Source: Streptomyces sp. I05A-00742 (lineage in GTDB: Bacteria > Actinomycetota > Actinomycetes > Streptomycetales > Streptomycetaceae). From it: a stretch of 64,000 nucleotides of DNA. Under the pieces are notes generated by a model. That model worked only from the letters and a program-made list of their open reading frames with translations, ran no database searches and was not told where the DNA came from. The first letter of the stretch is position 1. Each line of letters opens with the position of its first letter. Shown one piece after another: positions 51,203 through 60,481 of the stretch. The position numbers and the translations under genes were made by a program. The stretch spans positions 62,001 through 126,000 of the forward strand of contig NZ_JABETO010000001.1 in NCBI RefSeq assembly GCF_013055795.1. The letters are read 5' to 3'.

Positions 51203-52219
51203 ATGCTGAGCGAACGCAGGCTCAAGGTCTTGCGTGCCATTGTCCAGGACTACGTGGGCACCGAGGAGCCCGTCGGCTCCAAGGCCCTCACCGAGCGTCA
51301 CCACCTCGGCGTGTCCCCGGCGACGGTGCGCAACGACATGGCCGTGCTGGAGGAGGAGGGCTTCATCGCCCAGCCCCACACCAGCGCCGGCCGCATCCCG
51401 ACCGACAAGGGCTACCGCCTCTTCGTCGACCGGCTGGCGGGCGTCAAGCCGCTGTCCGTCGCGGAGCGGCGCGCCATCCAGAACTTCCTGGACGGCGCGG
51501 TCGACCTCGACGACGTCGTCGCCCGTACGGTGCGGCTGCTGGCGCAGCTGACCCGGCAGGTGGCGGTCGTGCAGTACCCGTCGCTGACCCGGTCGACCGT
51601 CCGGCACGTGGAGCTGCTGCCGCTCGCCCCGGCCCGGGTGATGCTGGTGCTGATCACGGACACCGGGCGCGTCGAGCAGCGGATGGTCGACTGCCCGGCG
51701 CCGGTCGGCGAGATCGCCCTGGCGGATCTGCGGGCGCGGCTCAACAGCCGCGTCGTGGGGCGCCGGTTCACGGACGTCCCGCAGCTGGTGCAGGACCTCC
51801 CCGACTCCTTCGAGCAGGACGATCGCGGAACCGTTTCTACGGTCCTGGCCGTTCTCCTGGAGACACTGGTGGAGGAGACCGAGGAGCGGCTGATGATCGG
51901 CGGCACCGCCAATCTCACCCGTTTCGGTCATGACTTCCCGCTGACGATCCGGCCCGTGCTGGAGGCGTTGGAGGAGCAGGTCGTCCTGCTCAAGCTGCTC
52001 GGCGAGGCCACGGACTCGGGCATGACCGTCCGCATCGGTCATGAGAACGCCCACGAGGGCCTGAACTCCACATCCGTCGTCGCCGTCGGCTACGGTTCGG
52101 GCGACGAAGCCGTCGCCAAACTCGGCGTGGTCGGACCGACCCGCATGGATTACCCCGGAACGATGGGAGCGGTACGCGCAGTGGCACGTTACGTCGGACA
52201 GATCCTGGCGGAGTCGTAA
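51203..52219 (+). CDS. hrcA: Heat-shock repressor HrcA
   Basis: 338 residues. The winged helix (about 1-75) contains [27 protein letters not shown] and [18 protein letters not shown]; the later GAF-like dimerisation domain is of normal length. HrcA binds CIRCE and is kept active by GroEL. ATG 51203 follows GGAGG at a wide spacing; the frame upstream passes through CIRCE and is excluded. dnaJ starts on the base after the stop codon. Confidence 0.96.
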   Translation: MLSERRLKVLRAIVQDYVGTEEPVGSKALTERHHLGVSPATVRNDMAVLEEEGFIAQPHTSAGRIPTDKGYRLFVDRLAGVKPLSVAERRAIQNFLDGAVDLDDVVARTVRLLAQLTRQVAVVQYPSLTRSTVRHVELLPLAPARVMLVLITDTGRVEQRMVDCPAPVGEIALADLRARLNSRVVGRRFTDVPQLVQDLPDSFEQDDRGTVSTVLAVLLETLVEETEERLMIGGTANLTRFGHDFPLTIRPVLEALEEQVVLLKLLGEATDSGMTVRIGHENAHEGLNSTSVVAVGYGSGDEAVAKLGVVGPTRMDYPGTMGAVRAVARYVGQILAES

Positions 52220-53356
52220 GTGGCCACGGACTACTACGCGGTCCTGGGCGTACGGCGCGATGCCTCGCAGGACGAGATCAAGAAGGCCTTCCGCCGCCTC
52301 GCCCGCGAGCTGCACCCGGACGTGAATCCGGACCCCAAGACGCAGGAGCGGTTCAAGGAGATCAACGCCGCCTACGAGGTGCTCTCGGACCCGCAGAAGA
52401 AGCAGGTCTACGACCTCGGCGGCGACCCGCTCTCCGCGTCGGGCGGCGGTGCGGGAGCCGGTGGCTTCGGCGCCGGGTTCGGCAACTTCTCCGACATCAT
52501 GGACGCGTTCTTCGGCCAGGCGTCCCAGCGTGGGCCCCGCTCGCGCACCCGCCGCGGCCAGGACGCGATGATCCGGCTGGAAGTCGACCTGGAAGAGGCG
52601 ACGTTCGGCACGACCAAGGAGATCCAGGTCGACACCGCCGTCGTCTGCACCACGTGCAGCGGCGAGGGCGCGGCCCCCGGCACCTCCGCGCAGACCTGTG
52701 ACATGTGCCGCGGCCGCGGCGAGGTCTCGCAGGTCACCCGCTCCTTCCTGGGCCAGGTCATGACCTCCCGCCCGTGCCCGCAGTGCCAGGGCTTCGGCAC
52801 GGTCGTGCCGACCCCGTGCCCGGAGTGCGCCGGCGACGGCCGCGTCCGCTCGCGCCGGACGCTGACGGTCAAGATCCCCGCCGGTGTCGACAACGGCACC
52901 CGGATCCAGCTCGCCGGGGAGGGCGAGGTCGGCCCCGGCGGCGGCCCGGCCGGTGACCTGTACGTCGAGATCCACGAGAAGCCGCACCCGGTCTTCCAGC
53001 GGCGCGGCGACGACCTGCACTGCACCGTCACCATCCCGATGACCGCGGCGGCCCTCGGCACCAAGGTGCCGCTGGAGACGCTGGACGGCGTGGAGGAGAT
53101 CGACATCCGGCCCGGTACCCAGTCCGGTCAGTCGATCCCGCTGCACCAGCGCGGCGTCACGCACCTGCGCGGCGGCGGGCGCGGCGACCTCGTCGTGCAC
53201 GTCGAGGTGACGACCCCGGTCAAGCTCGACCCGCAGCAGGAGGACCTGCTCCGCCAGCTGGCGAAGATCCGCGGCGAGGAGCGCCCGACGGGCGAGTTCA
53301 AGCCCGGTCAGCAGGGCCTGTTCTCGCGGCTGAAGGACGCGTTCAACGGACGGTAG
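52220..53356 (+). CDS. dnaJ: Chaperone DnaJ
   Basis: 378 residues. J domain 1-70 with the HPD motif (ARELHPDVNPD), a Gly/Phe-rich region, four CxxCxGxG zinc motifs (CTTCSGEG, CDMCRGRG, CPQCQGFG, CPECAGDG, about 143-210) and a C-terminal peptide-binding domain. It stimulates the ATPase of DnaK. Streptomyces carry a second dnaJ with dnaK-grpE elsewhere, so this is the hrcA-linked copy. GTG start directly abuts hrcA. Confidence 0.96.
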   Translation: MATDYYAVLGVRRDASQDEIKKAFRRLARELHPDVNPDPKTQERFKEINAAYEVLSDPQKKQVYDLGGDPLSASGGGAGAGGFGAGFGNFSDIMDAFFGQASQRGPRSRTRRGQDAMIRLEVDLEEATFGTTKEIQVDTAVVCTTCSGEGAAPGTSAQTCDMCRGRGEVSQVTRSFLGQVMTSRPCPQCQGFGTVVPTPCPECAGDGRVRSRRTLTVKIPAGVDNGTRIQLAGEGEVGPGGGPAGDLYVEIHEKPHPVFQRRGDDLHCTVTIPMTAAALGTKVPLETLDGVEEIDIRPGTQSGQSIPLHQRGVTHLRGGGRGDLVVHVEVTTPVKLDPQQEDLLRQLAKIRGEERPTGEFKPGQQGLFSRLKDAFNGR

Positions 53357-53369
53357 GCGGTCCGGCCGG

Positions 53370-53394
53370 CCCGGGCGCGTGGCGCGCGCCCGGG
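53370..53394 (+). terminator. Terminator after hrcA-dnaJ
   Basis: CCCGGGCGCG (53370-53379), loop TGGCG, CGCGCCCGGG (53385-53394), then TTCGGTT; 14 bases past the dnaJ stop. Confidence 0.75.
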
Positions 53395-53435
53395 TTCGGT
53401 TCGGCCCGGTCCCCGCGGCGTGACACGATGTGGTC

Positions 53436-54542
53436 ATGGCCTTTGAATCCGTTGGGGACACCGCGTTGACCGGCCTGTTCCGGCACCCGATCGTCCAGGC
53501 CCCCATGGCGGGCGGCGGCTCCTGCCCACCGCTCGCCGCGGCCGTCTCCGAGGCCGGCGGCCTCGGCTTCCTCGCCGCCGGCTACAAGACGCCGGCCGCG
53601 ATGTACGAGGAGATCAAGCAGCTCCGCGCCCGTACGTCCCGGCCCTTCGGCGTCAACCTCTTCATGCCCCAGCCACCCGCCGCGGACCCGGCGGCCGTCG
53701 AGGTCTACGCCGAGCAACTCGCGGGCGAGGCCACCTGGTACGACACACCCCTCTGCGACTGGGACCGCGCCACCGACGACGCGTACGAGGCCAAGCTCGC
53801 CATCCTGCTCGACGACCCGGTCCCGGTCGTCTCGTTCACCTTCGGCTGCCCGTCCGCCGACGACCTCGCGGCCCTCGCCGCAGCCGGCACCCGCACCGTG
53901 GTCACCGTGACGTCCGTCGCCGAGGCCCGGGCCGCCCGGGAGGCGGGCGCCGACGCGCTCTGCGTCCAGGGCATCGAGGCCGGCGGCCACCAGGGCACCC
54001 ACCGGGACGATCCCCAGGCGGACGGCGCCGGTGCCGGGGCGGGCCTGCTGGCCCTGCTCACCGAGGTCCGCGAGACCGTACCGCTGCCGCTGATCGCCGC
54101 CGGCGGTCTGATGCGCGGCGCCCAGATAGCCGCCGTCCTGGCCGCGGGCGCCCGCGCCGCGCAGCTCGGCACGGCGTTCCTGGTCTGCCCCGAGTCCGGG
54201 GCGAGCGATCTGCACAAGAGGGCGCTGACCGACCCGCTGTTCACCGGCACGGAGGTGACCCGCGCCTTCTCCGGCCGTCCGGCCCGCGGTCTGGTGAACC
54301 GATTCATCCGGGAGCACGGCCCGTACGCCCCCGCCGCCTACCCCCAGGTCCACTATCTGACGGCCGGCCTCCGCAAGGCGGCCGCCGCCGCCGGCGACCC
54401 GCAGGCGGTCAACCTGTGGGCCGGCCAGGGCCACCGCCTGGCCCGGGACCTCCCGGCCGCCCGGCTGGTCGAGGTCCTGACCACCGAACTCGACGCGGCC
54501 CGCGCGTCCTTGACCACGCCCTCGGGAGGGAGCGACTCATGA
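53436..54542 (+). CDS. Nitronate monooxygenase family flavoprotein
   Basis: 368 residues, FMN-dependent TIM barrel of the 2-nitropropane dioxygenase family. Visible motifs: PIVQAPMAGG, FGVNLF, DALCVQGIEAGGHQGTHR (with the family His) and AAGGLMRGAQIAAVLAAGARAAQLGTAFL for phosphate binding. It oxidises alkyl nitronates such as propionate 3-nitronate. ATG 53436 is used; GTG 53430 would add two residues. Overlaps rsmE by four bases (ATGA). Confidence 0.9.
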   Translation: MAFESVGDTALTGLFRHPIVQAPMAGGGSCPPLAAAVSEAGGLGFLAAGYKTPAAMYEEIKQLRARTSRPFGVNLFMPQPPAADPAAVEVYAEQLAGEATWYDTPLCDWDRATDDAYEAKLAILLDDPVPVVSFTFGCPSADDLAALAAAGTRTVVTVTSVAEARAAREAGADALCVQGIEAGGHQGTHRDDPQADGAGAGAGLLALLTEVRETVPLPLIAAGGLMRGAQIAAVLAAGARAAQLGTAFLVCPESGASDLHKRALTDPLFTGTEVTRAFSGRPARGLVNRFIREHGPYAPAAYPQVHYLTAGLRKAAAAAGDPQAVNLWAGQGHRLARDLPAARLVEVLTTELDAARASLTTPSGGSDS

Positions 54543-55288
54543 CAGCGCCGGTCTTCCTGGTCGAGGAGGACTCCCTGACGGGCGTCTTCCCCGGCACCGT
54601 CTTCCCCCTCGACGGCCCCGAGGGCCGCCACGCCGTCTCCGTCCGCCGGCTGCGCGTCGGCGAGGACATCGTCCTCACGGACGGCCGGGGCACGGGCGCC
54701 CACGGCACGGTGGCCGCCGTCAGCGGCAAGGACCACCTCGACGTGGCGGTCACCTCCGTCCGCTCGGAACCCCTGCCCCGGCCCCGTATCACCGTGGTCC
54801 AGGCGCTTCCCAAGGGCGACCGCGGCGAGCTCGCCGTCGAGACCATGACCGAGACCGGCGTCGACGCGATCGTGCCCTGGGCGGCGTCCCGCTGCGTCAC
54901 CCAGTGGAAGGGCGACCGCGGCCTCAAGTCCCTCGGCAAGTGGCGCGCGACGGCGAGAGAGGCGGGCAAGCAGTCCCGCCGCCTGCGCTTCCCCGACGTC
55001 TCCGACCTCATGACGACCCGGCAGGTCTCCACCCTGCTCTCCGGCGCCGCCTTCGCCGCCGTCCTCCACGAGGAGGGCAGCACCCCACTGGCCACCGCCG
55101 GGCTCCCGCCGGCCGGTGACATCGTCCTCGTCGTCGGCCCCGAAGGCGGCGTCTCCCCCGAGGAACTGGCGGCTTTCGAAGCGGCCGGCGCCCACCCCTA
55201 CCGCCTCGGCCCCAGCGTCCTCCGCACCTCCACGGCCGGCACCGCGGCGGCGGCCCTGCTGCTGGGACGGACGGGGCGGTGGAGCTGA
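54539..55288 (+). CDS. rsmE: 16S rRNA m3U1498 methyltransferase
   Basis: 249 residues of SPOUT (knotted) fold with an N-terminal PUA-like part. Family segments: RITVVQALPKGDRGELAVETMTETGVDAIVPWAASRCV, then the SAM knot LVVGPEGGVSPEELAAFEAAG and LGPSVLRTSTAGTAAAALLLGR. It methylates U1498 of 16S rRNA. Start ATG overlaps the upstream stop, indicating coupling. Its last ten bases overlap the next gene. Confidence 0.95.
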   Translation: MTAPVFLVEEDSLTGVFPGTVFPLDGPEGRHAVSVRRLRVGEDIVLTDGRGTGAHGTVAAVSGKDHLDVAVTSVRSEPLPRPRITVVQALPKGDRGELAVETMTETGVDAIVPWAASRCVTQWKGDRGLKSLGKWRATAREAGKQSRRLRFPDVSDLMTTRQVSTLLSGAAFAAVLHEEGSTPLATAGLPPAGDIVLVVGPEGGVSPEELAAFEAAGAHPYRLGPSVLRTSTAGTAAAALLLGRTGRWS

Positions 55289-55758
55289 GCCCCGCCGACC
55301 GGGCGGATGGCCGGTACGCGCCGGACGGCCACCCCGAGATCAGACGGTGGATCGACGACTGGTCCGGGACCCCCGACCACGTCGACTTCCTCGATTTCCA
55401 CACCACCGCGGGCCAGTGGCTCGCGTTCTCCCGGCTCCTCCGCCCCGAGTTCGTCCCGGTGCGCGGCTGCGTCATCTGGGAACGCGCCTACAACCCCCGG
55501 GTGTTCGACGAATGGTTCCGCCACCTCGACGGTGACGTCGTGGGCGTCGAGGCGGTGCTCAACCGGTTCGTGACCGGCGACCACGTCACCGTGGACGACA
55601 CGCCGGAGGGGGACACCGTGCTCCGGGAGGTCGCCGGCACGGTGGCGATGTGCTGGGACGCGGCACTCCGGAACGCCTTCCCCCGGCAGGAGTTCGCCGT
55701 CCGCGTCCAGGACACGGACGACGGGCCGGTGGCGGGCTTCACGTCCATCCCCGGGTGA
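55279..55758 (+). CDS. Hypothetical acidic protein (159 aa)
   Basis: GTG 55279 lies inside the end of rsmE. The product is soluble, acidic and Trp-rich (RRWIDDWSGTPDHVDFLDFHTTAGQW, VIWERAYNPRVFDEWFRHLDGD), without signal peptide or membrane span. I do not recognise a family. It is followed after 15 bases by an immunity-like gene, so the two are probably co-transcribed; a toxin/immunity relationship is conceivable but no toxin motif can be seen. Confidence 0.6.
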   Translation: MELSPADRADGRYAPDGHPEIRRWIDDWSGTPDHVDFLDFHTTAGQWLAFSRLLRPEFVPVRGCVIWERAYNPRVFDEWFRHLDGDVVGVEAVLNRFVTGDHVTVDDTPEGDTVLREVAGTVAMCWDAALRNAFPRQEFAVRVQDTDDGPVAGFTSIPG

Positions 55759-55773
55759 AGGAGGGGCGACGAC

Positions 55774-55980
55774 ATGGACCGGGACGGTCTCGTCCGGCTG
55801 GTGCGGCGGATCATGGCCGGTGAAGGCGAGACGGAGGCGGAACACAACGCCCTCGTCGCGGAGTTGCGGCGGAACGTGCTCCACCCCGCCGTCACCGACC
55901 TGATCTACCACCGCCGGCCCGAGCTCTCGGCCGAGGAGGTCGTCGACGAGGCACTGGCGTACCGGCCCATCGCCCTGTGA
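55774..55980 (+). CDS. Colicin E9 immunity-like small protein
   Basis: 68 residues matching the Colicin_Pyocin immunity pattern: LVRLVRRIMAGEGETEAEHNALVAELRRNVLHPAVTDLIYH...LSAEEVVDEALAYRPIAL. The HPxxxDLI(Y/F) segment corresponds to the helix that contacts the DNase in E-type immunity proteins. No HNH colicin-like DNase gene is in the window, so this looks like an orphan. AAGGAGGGGCGAC precedes the ATG. Confidence 0.8.
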   Translation: MDRDGLVRLVRRIMAGEGETEAEHNALVAELRRNVLHPAVTDLIYHRRPELSAEEVVDEALAYRPIAL

Positions 55981-56002
55981 TCCGTCAAGGAGCTCTGCCA
56001 GG

Positions 56003-56731
56003 ATGATCTCCATGAGCCAGACCGTCGCCGTACACCCGCTCGACCTGGGGTGCTTCGTGCGACCTGCCTCCGAGACGGGCGGGCCGACGGCGCGCGTGGA
56101 GCCCGCCGTCGCCTACCTCGTGCGGCATCCGCGGGGGCTGATCCTGTTCGACACCGGCATCGGCGCGGGGAGCCCGGAGACGGACGCGCACTACCGGCCC
56201 CGGCGCCGGGGGCTGCCCGAGGCGCTCGCGGCCGTCGGGGCACGCGTCGAGGACGTCACCCTCGTCGTCAACTGCCACCTGCACTTCGACCATTGCGGCG
56301 GAAACCCGCTGTTCGCCGGGAAGCCCGTGCTCGTCCAGCGCGCGGAACTGGCCGCCGCGCGCCGGACGGGGTACACGATCGACGCGCTGGTGGACTTCCC
56401 CGGCGCCGTGTACGAGGCGCTCGACGGGGAGGCCGAACCGGTCCCGGGCGTGCACGTGGTGCCGACCCCCGGGCACACCCCGGGCCACCAGTCGCTGGTG
56501 GTACGGAGGCCCGACGGCGGGGCCGTCGTCCTCGCCGGGCAGGCGCACGACACGGCGTCGGCGTACGCCGCCGACGAGCTGGCCCGCCGCGCCGCCGCGA
56601 ACGGCGGCCCCGAACCTCTGCCCGGCCACCCCGCCTGGCTCGACCGCCTGGCGGACTTCGCCCCCCGGCGGGCCGTCTTCGCCCACGACCACGCGGCCTG
56701 GGAAGCCCCGGGCCCGGGAAGGAACGCCTGA
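56003..56731 (+). CDS. MBL-fold hydrolase, N-acyl homoserine lactonase-like
   Basis: 242 residues. Motif NCHLHFDHCGGN (HxHxDH with Leu and Phe inserted as in AHL lactonases), a later HTPGHQSLVV, and AGQAHDTASAY in place of the usual GDxxH with bridging Asp. The resemblance is to the AiiA/AttM group, but substrate specificity cannot be read from sequence. AAGGAG (55987-55992) precedes ATG 56003; ATG 56012 is close. The end overlaps the next start by one base (TGATG). Confidence 0.83.
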   Translation: MISMSQTVAVHPLDLGCFVRPASETGGPTARVEPAVAYLVRHPRGLILFDTGIGAGSPETDAHYRPRRRGLPEALAAVGARVEDVTLVVNCHLHFDHCGGNPLFAGKPVLVQRAELAAARRTGYTIDALVDFPGAVYEALDGEAEPVPGVHVVPTPGHTPGHQSLVVRRPDGGAVVLAGQAHDTASAYAADELARRAAANGGPEPLPGHPAWLDRLADFAPRRAVFAHDHAAWEAPGPGRNA

Positions 56732-57324
56732 TGCGCGTCGTCGCCCTCCTCGCCCATCCACGCCCCGGCAGCTTCAACCACGCCCTCTTCGCCGTGGTGA
56801 CGGACGAGTTGCGCGCCCGAGGATGCGAGGTCCTGGCGCATGACCTCTGTGCGGAGGGGTTCGACCCGCTCCTGCGGGCCGATGAGACGGGCACGGTGGC
56901 GGGCGCCGGGACGGCGGACGACGTGCTCGTGGCCCGGCACCGCGCCGAGCTCGCCGGGGCGGACGCTCTGGTGTTCGTCCACCCCAACTGGTGGGGGATG
57001 CCCCCGGCCGTGCTGGCCGGTTGGATACAGCGGGTGCTCGCGCCCGGCGTCGCCTACAAGCTCGAGCACGCGGACGGCGAACCCGAGGGGCTGCTCCGGG
57101 CCGGCCGGGCACTGGTGCTCAACACCTCCGACACCCCGGAGCACCGGGAGCGGGAGGAGTTCGGGGACCCGCTCCAGCGGATCTGGGCCGCGTGCGTGCT
57201 GCCGTACGTCGGTGTCACCGACGTACGGCGGAAGGTCTTCCGGACGGTCTCCGAATCCACGGCGGCGGAGCGCGAGGCCTGGCTCGCGGAGGCGCGGGAG
57301 GCGGCAGCGGCGCTGGTGGTCTGA
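56731..57324 (+). CDS. NAD(P)H-dependent oxidoreductase, flavodoxin-like
   Basis: 197 residues. MRVVALLAHPRPGSFNHALF is the FMN-phosphate loop of the NQO/KefF-type family, and FVHPNWWGMPPAVLAGWIQRVLAPGVAY is the conserved flavin and dimer segment. It probably reduces quinones or electrophiles with two electrons, protecting against stress. It is coupled to the upstream hydrolase. The substrate is unknown. Confidence 0.88.
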   Translation: MRVVALLAHPRPGSFNHALFAVVTDELRARGCEVLAHDLCAEGFDPLLRADETGTVAGAGTADDVLVARHRAELAGADALVFVHPNWWGMPPAVLAGWIQRVLAPGVAYKLEHADGEPEGLLRAGRALVLNTSDTPEHREREEFGDPLQRIWAACVLPYVGVTDVRRKVFRTVSESTAAEREAWLAEAREAAAALVV

Positions 57325-57426
57325 CGGCCGAGGGCCCTTCATGAGCCCGGTGGGCGCCTCCCCTCGTTGTCAGTGCCGCCCGGTACGATCCGATCACGAT
57401 CAGCCGACGATCCGGAGGAGTGCACG

Positions 57427-57786
57427 GTGGCGGGAGAAGCGCAGGCCGACTGCCTGTTTTGCAAGATCATCGCGGGGGAGGTGCCCGCGACCGTCGTGCG
57501 GGAGAGCGAGACGGCCGTCGCGTTCCGCGACATCAACCCCCAGGCGCCGACGCACGTTCTGGTGATCCCCAAGGCGCACTACCCCGACGCGGCGTCCCTC
57601 GCCGCGGCCGAGCCGCAGATCGCCGCGGACATACTGCGGGAGGCGGGCGAGGTGGCGGCCCAGGAGGACGTGGACGGGTCGGGGTACCGGATCGTCTTCA
57701 ACACCGGGACCGGGGCCGGGCAGACCGTGTTCCACGCGCACGCGCATGTGCTGGGCGGGCGCGGGCTCAACTGGCCGCCCGGCTAG
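57427..57786 (+). CDS. HIT family protein (HINT-type)
   Basis: 119 residues: [19 protein letters not shown] near the start, [15 protein letters not shown] in the middle and the catalytic histidine triad H103-x-H105-x-H107 ([15 protein letters not shown]). Such proteins hydrolyse adenosine phosphoramidates. The start is GTG 57427, after GGAGGAG; a longer frame to 57367 lacks conservation. Followed 38 bases later by the RNase Z gene. Confidence 0.93.
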   Translation: MAGEAQADCLFCKIIAGEVPATVVRESETAVAFRDINPQAPTHVLVIPKAHYPDAASLAAAEPQIAADILREAGEVAAQEDVDGSGYRIVFNTGTGAGQTVFHAHAHVLGGRGLNWPPG

Positions 57787-57824
57787 AACAGCACAAGCCG
57801 GCACCGCACAACGGGAGCACCACC

Positions 57825-58742
57825 GTGTCCGCACGCGAACTCGTCGTCCTCGGCACCGCCAGCCAGGTGCCCACGCGGCACCGCAACCACAACGGCTATG
57901 TCCTGCTCTGGGACGGCGAGGGCCTGCTCTTCGACCCCGGCGAGGGCACGCAGCGGCAGATGCTGCGGGCCGGGGTGGCGGCGCACGACCTGAACCGGAT
58001 CTGCGTCACGCACTTCCACGGAGACCACTCGCTCGGGCTCGCCGGCGTGATCCAGCGCATCAACCTGGACCGGGTGCCCCACCCGGTCACCGCGCACTAC
58101 CCGGCGAGCGGACAGCGCTTCTTCGACCGGCTGCGGTACGCCACCGCCTACCGGGAGACGGTGCGACTCGTCCAGGAACCGGTGGCCGGGGCCGCGCGCG
58201 TCCTCGCGACGACGCCGGCGTACACGCTGGAGGCGCGCAGGCTCTCGCACCCGGTGGAGTCCTACGGCTACCGGCTCGTCGAGCCCGACGGGCGGCGGAT
58301 GCTGCCGGAGCGGCTGGCGGAGCACGGGATCACCGGCCCGGACGTGGGGCGGCTCCAGCGGGAGGGCTCGCTCGGCGGGGTCGCGCTGGAGGACGTGAGC
58401 GAGGTCCGCCGCGGGCAGCGGTTCGCGTTCGTGATGGACACGCGGCTGTGCGACGGCGTGTACGCGCTCGCCGAGGGCTGCGACCTGCTCGTCATCGAGT
58501 CCACGTTCACGGACGAGGACGAGGCGCTGGCGACCGACCACGGCCACCTCACGGCCGGTCAGGCGGCCCGCGCGGCCCGCGAGGCCGGGGTGCGCCACCT
58601 CGTGCTCACGCACTTCTCGCAGCGCTACGACGACCCCTCGGTCTTCGAGCACCAGGCCCGGGCGGCCGGTTTCGACGGTGAACTGACCGTCGCCCGGGAC
58701 CTGACGCGGGTGCCCGTCCCGAAGCGGGATCAGGGCAGGTAG
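57825..58742 (+). CDS. rnz: Ribonuclease Z (tRNA 3'-end endonuclease)
   Basis: 305 residues, the length of short RNase [42 protein letters not shown], the metal motif [26 protein letters not shown] and [28 protein letters not shown] are all family-specific. It removes 3' trailers from pre-tRNAs; both tRNA genes in this window lack encoded CCA and would need it. GTG 57825 is used. The TAG stop lies in a 23-bp tandem duplication. Confidence 0.92.
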   Translation: MSARELVVLGTASQVPTRHRNHNGYVLLWDGEGLLFDPGEGTQRQMLRAGVAAHDLNRICVTHFHGDHSLGLAGVIQRINLDRVPHPVTAHYPASGQRFFDRLRYATAYRETVRLVQEPVAGAARVLATTPAYTLEARRLSHPVESYGYRLVEPDGRRMLPERLAEHGITGPDVGRLQREGSLGGVALEDVSEVRRGQRFAFVMDTRLCDGVYALAEGCDLLVIESTFTDEDEALATDHGHLTAGQAARAAREAGVRHLVLTHFSQRYDDPSVFEHQARAAGFDGELTVARDLTRVPVPKRDQGR

Positions 58743-58769
58743 TACAGCGGGATCAGGGCAGGTGGTACA
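58724..58769. repeat. 23-bp tandem duplication at the convergent rnz/small-gene ends
   Basis: Units at 58724-58746 and 58747-58769 (each beginning GCGGGATCAGGGCAGG) differ at one base. The first holds the rnz TAG; the second holds the TGA of the minus-strand gene. Confidence 0.88.
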
Positions 58770-58938
58770 TCGGGTTCGGCATCGTGAACGCCCGGCCCGA
58801 GTGGCCACCGTTCAGGTCGCTCCACTGGCCGCCGAAGTGGGCGACGATGCGGTGGCCCCGCGCCTCGATGTGCTTGCGGGTGCCCGACTTGTACCCGGTC
58901 GTGGTGCACTTCGCGCCGCAGCGGGTACGCGGTGACAC
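58753..58938 (-). CDS. Small conserved-looking protein (61 aa)
   Basis: GTG 58938 is preceded at six bases by AGGAGT (58949-58944 read on the minus strand), a strong site, giving VSPRTRCGAKCTTTGYKSG... rich in Gly, His and Arg, with CGAKC near the N terminus and the end GRAFTMPNPMYHLP. Codon composition looks protein-like, not shadow-like. No family is recognised. A longer frame to 59019 exists but lacks a ribosome-binding site. Confidence 0.6.
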   Translation of the reverse strand: MSPRTRCGAKCTTTGYKSGTRKHIEARGHRIVAHFGGQWSDLNGGHSGRAFTMPNPMYHLP

Positions 58939-59091
58939 ATGTGACTCCTGAGAGACCGGGAAGGCGCAGCGCGAAGCCGGAGCCTCGCGCAGAGCCCGGT
59001 CAATGTAAGCCCTGATCATGATCTGACCAGGGCCTACACCCCGGGCTCAGCGCCCGGTGCCACCCGGCGGGCCCACACCGCCGCCGGTTCG

Positions 59092-60414
59092 TCAGCCGGC
59101 CGACCGTTCCAGGATCCGGGCCGCCACCGCCGGCGAGTCCACCAGCGGATGGAGCGCCAGCGCCCGGAGCGCGGCCTGCCGGTCCCGGTCCACGGCGGCG
59201 TCGATCACCGCCCGCTCGACCGCCTTGAGCTGGAGCATCAGCCCGAGCTGATCCTCCCGCAGCGGACCGCAGGGCAGCGGCTGGGCACCCTTCGCGCCCA
59301 CCTCGCAGACGGTCTCGATGACCGCCTCGCGGTCGATCTCCGGCACCGTCCCCTGATTGCGGATGTTGAGGATCAGCCGCGCCCGCTCATCCCCGGCCAC
59401 CGCCCGCATCAGCGCCAGCGCCACCCGCTCGTAGCCGCCGCCCTCCAGGTCGCAGGAGTCGCGCTGCCACCCGCCGCTCGCCGCCCGGGTCGCGGCGCCG
59501 TAGGTCTCCTCGCGCTCCAGCCGGGTCCGCTGCCACAACTCGTAGGCCCGCTCCGGCGATTGGTCCGCCCGGGCGAAGAAGTCGCCCTGCTGGCGGTCGA
59601 GGAACTCGCCGCGCGTGTGCTCCGACTCCTGCACGGCGCGCAGGGTCTCACGGCGGAAGTAGTAGTACTGGAGGTACTCGTTGGGGAGCGCGCCCAGGGC
59701 CCGGAGCCAGTCGGCGCCGAACAGCTTGCCCTCCTCGAACGTCGCGAGCGCCGCGCCGTCCCGCAGCAGCCCCGGAAGCAGATCCTGGCCGTCCTGGGTC
59801 AACCCCCGCAGCCAGCCGAGGTGGTTGAGCCCCACATAGTCGTACTCGACCCGGTCCGGGTCGGCACCGGCCGCCTGCGCGGCACGCTTCACCAGCCCCA
59901 CGGGCGAGTCACAGATCCCGATCACCCGGTCGCCCAGGACCGTGGACATCGCCTCCGTCACCATGCCCGCCGGATTGGTGAAGTTGATGACCCACGCATC
60001 GGGAGCCACCTCGGCCACCCGGCGCGCGATGTCCAGTGCCACCGGGATCGTCCGCATCCCGTAGAGCACACCGCCCGCACCGACAGTCTCCTGCCCCAAC
60101 ACCCCCTCGTCCAACGCGATGCGCTCGTCCCGCACCCGTCCCGCCGTACCACCCACGCGGATGGCCGAGAAGACGAAGTCCGTTCCTCTGAGCGCGTCGT
60201 CGAGATCGTCCGCGACCCGGAGGGAAGGGGCTCCGGGCACCCCCTCCGCCTGCGCGGTCAGCACCGATTTGATCACCCTGGCGCGCATCGAGTCCGTGTC
60301 GAACAGCACCAGTTCGGTGACGCGGCCCGGCGCATCGCGCCGCGCGTCGTCCAGAAGGGCCCGGTGCACCAACGGCACCCGGAATCCGCCACCGCCGAGA
60401 ATCGTCAGCCTCAT
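59092..60414 (-). CDS. Family 4 glycosidase, 6-phospho-beta-glucosidase-like
   Basis: 440 residues from ATG 60414 (MRLTILGGGGFRVPLVHRAL), which starts the NAD+-binding Rossmann fold of GH4. The Mn2+-binding Cys and His are in GICDSPVGL and YVGLNHLGW; FTNPAGMVTEA is also typical. GH4 enzymes cleave phospho-glycosides by an NAD+-dependent elimination route. No PTS gene is near, so phosphate could come from the divergent PfkB kinase. The frame upstream of 60414 is not conserved. Confidence 0.9.
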   Translation of the reverse strand: MRLTILGGGGFRVPLVHRALLDDARRDAPGRVTELVLFDTDSMRARVIKSVLTAQAEGVPGAPSLRVADDLDDALRGTDFVFSAIRVGGTAGRVRDERIALDEGVLGQETVGAGGVLYGMRTIPVALDIARRVAEVAPDAWVINFTNPAGMVTEAMSTVLGDRVIGICDSPVGLVKRAAQAAGADPDRVEYDYVGLNHLGWLRGLTQDGQDLLPGLLRDGAALATFEEGKLFGADWLRALGALPNEYLQYYYFRRETLRAVQESEHTRGEFLDRQQGDFFARADQSPERAYELWQRTRLEREETYGAATRAASGGWQRDSCDLEGGGYERVALALMRAVAGDERARLILNIRNQGTVPEIDREAVIETVCEVGAKGAQPLPCGPLREDQLGLMLQLKAVERAVIDAAVDRDRQAALRALALHPLVDSPAVAARILERSAG

Positions 60415-60481
60415 GGCCGGAACGTACCGCAGCATCGGGCACACTGTCCGGACCCGCCCCCCTGAGAGGAGCAGCGAGAGC

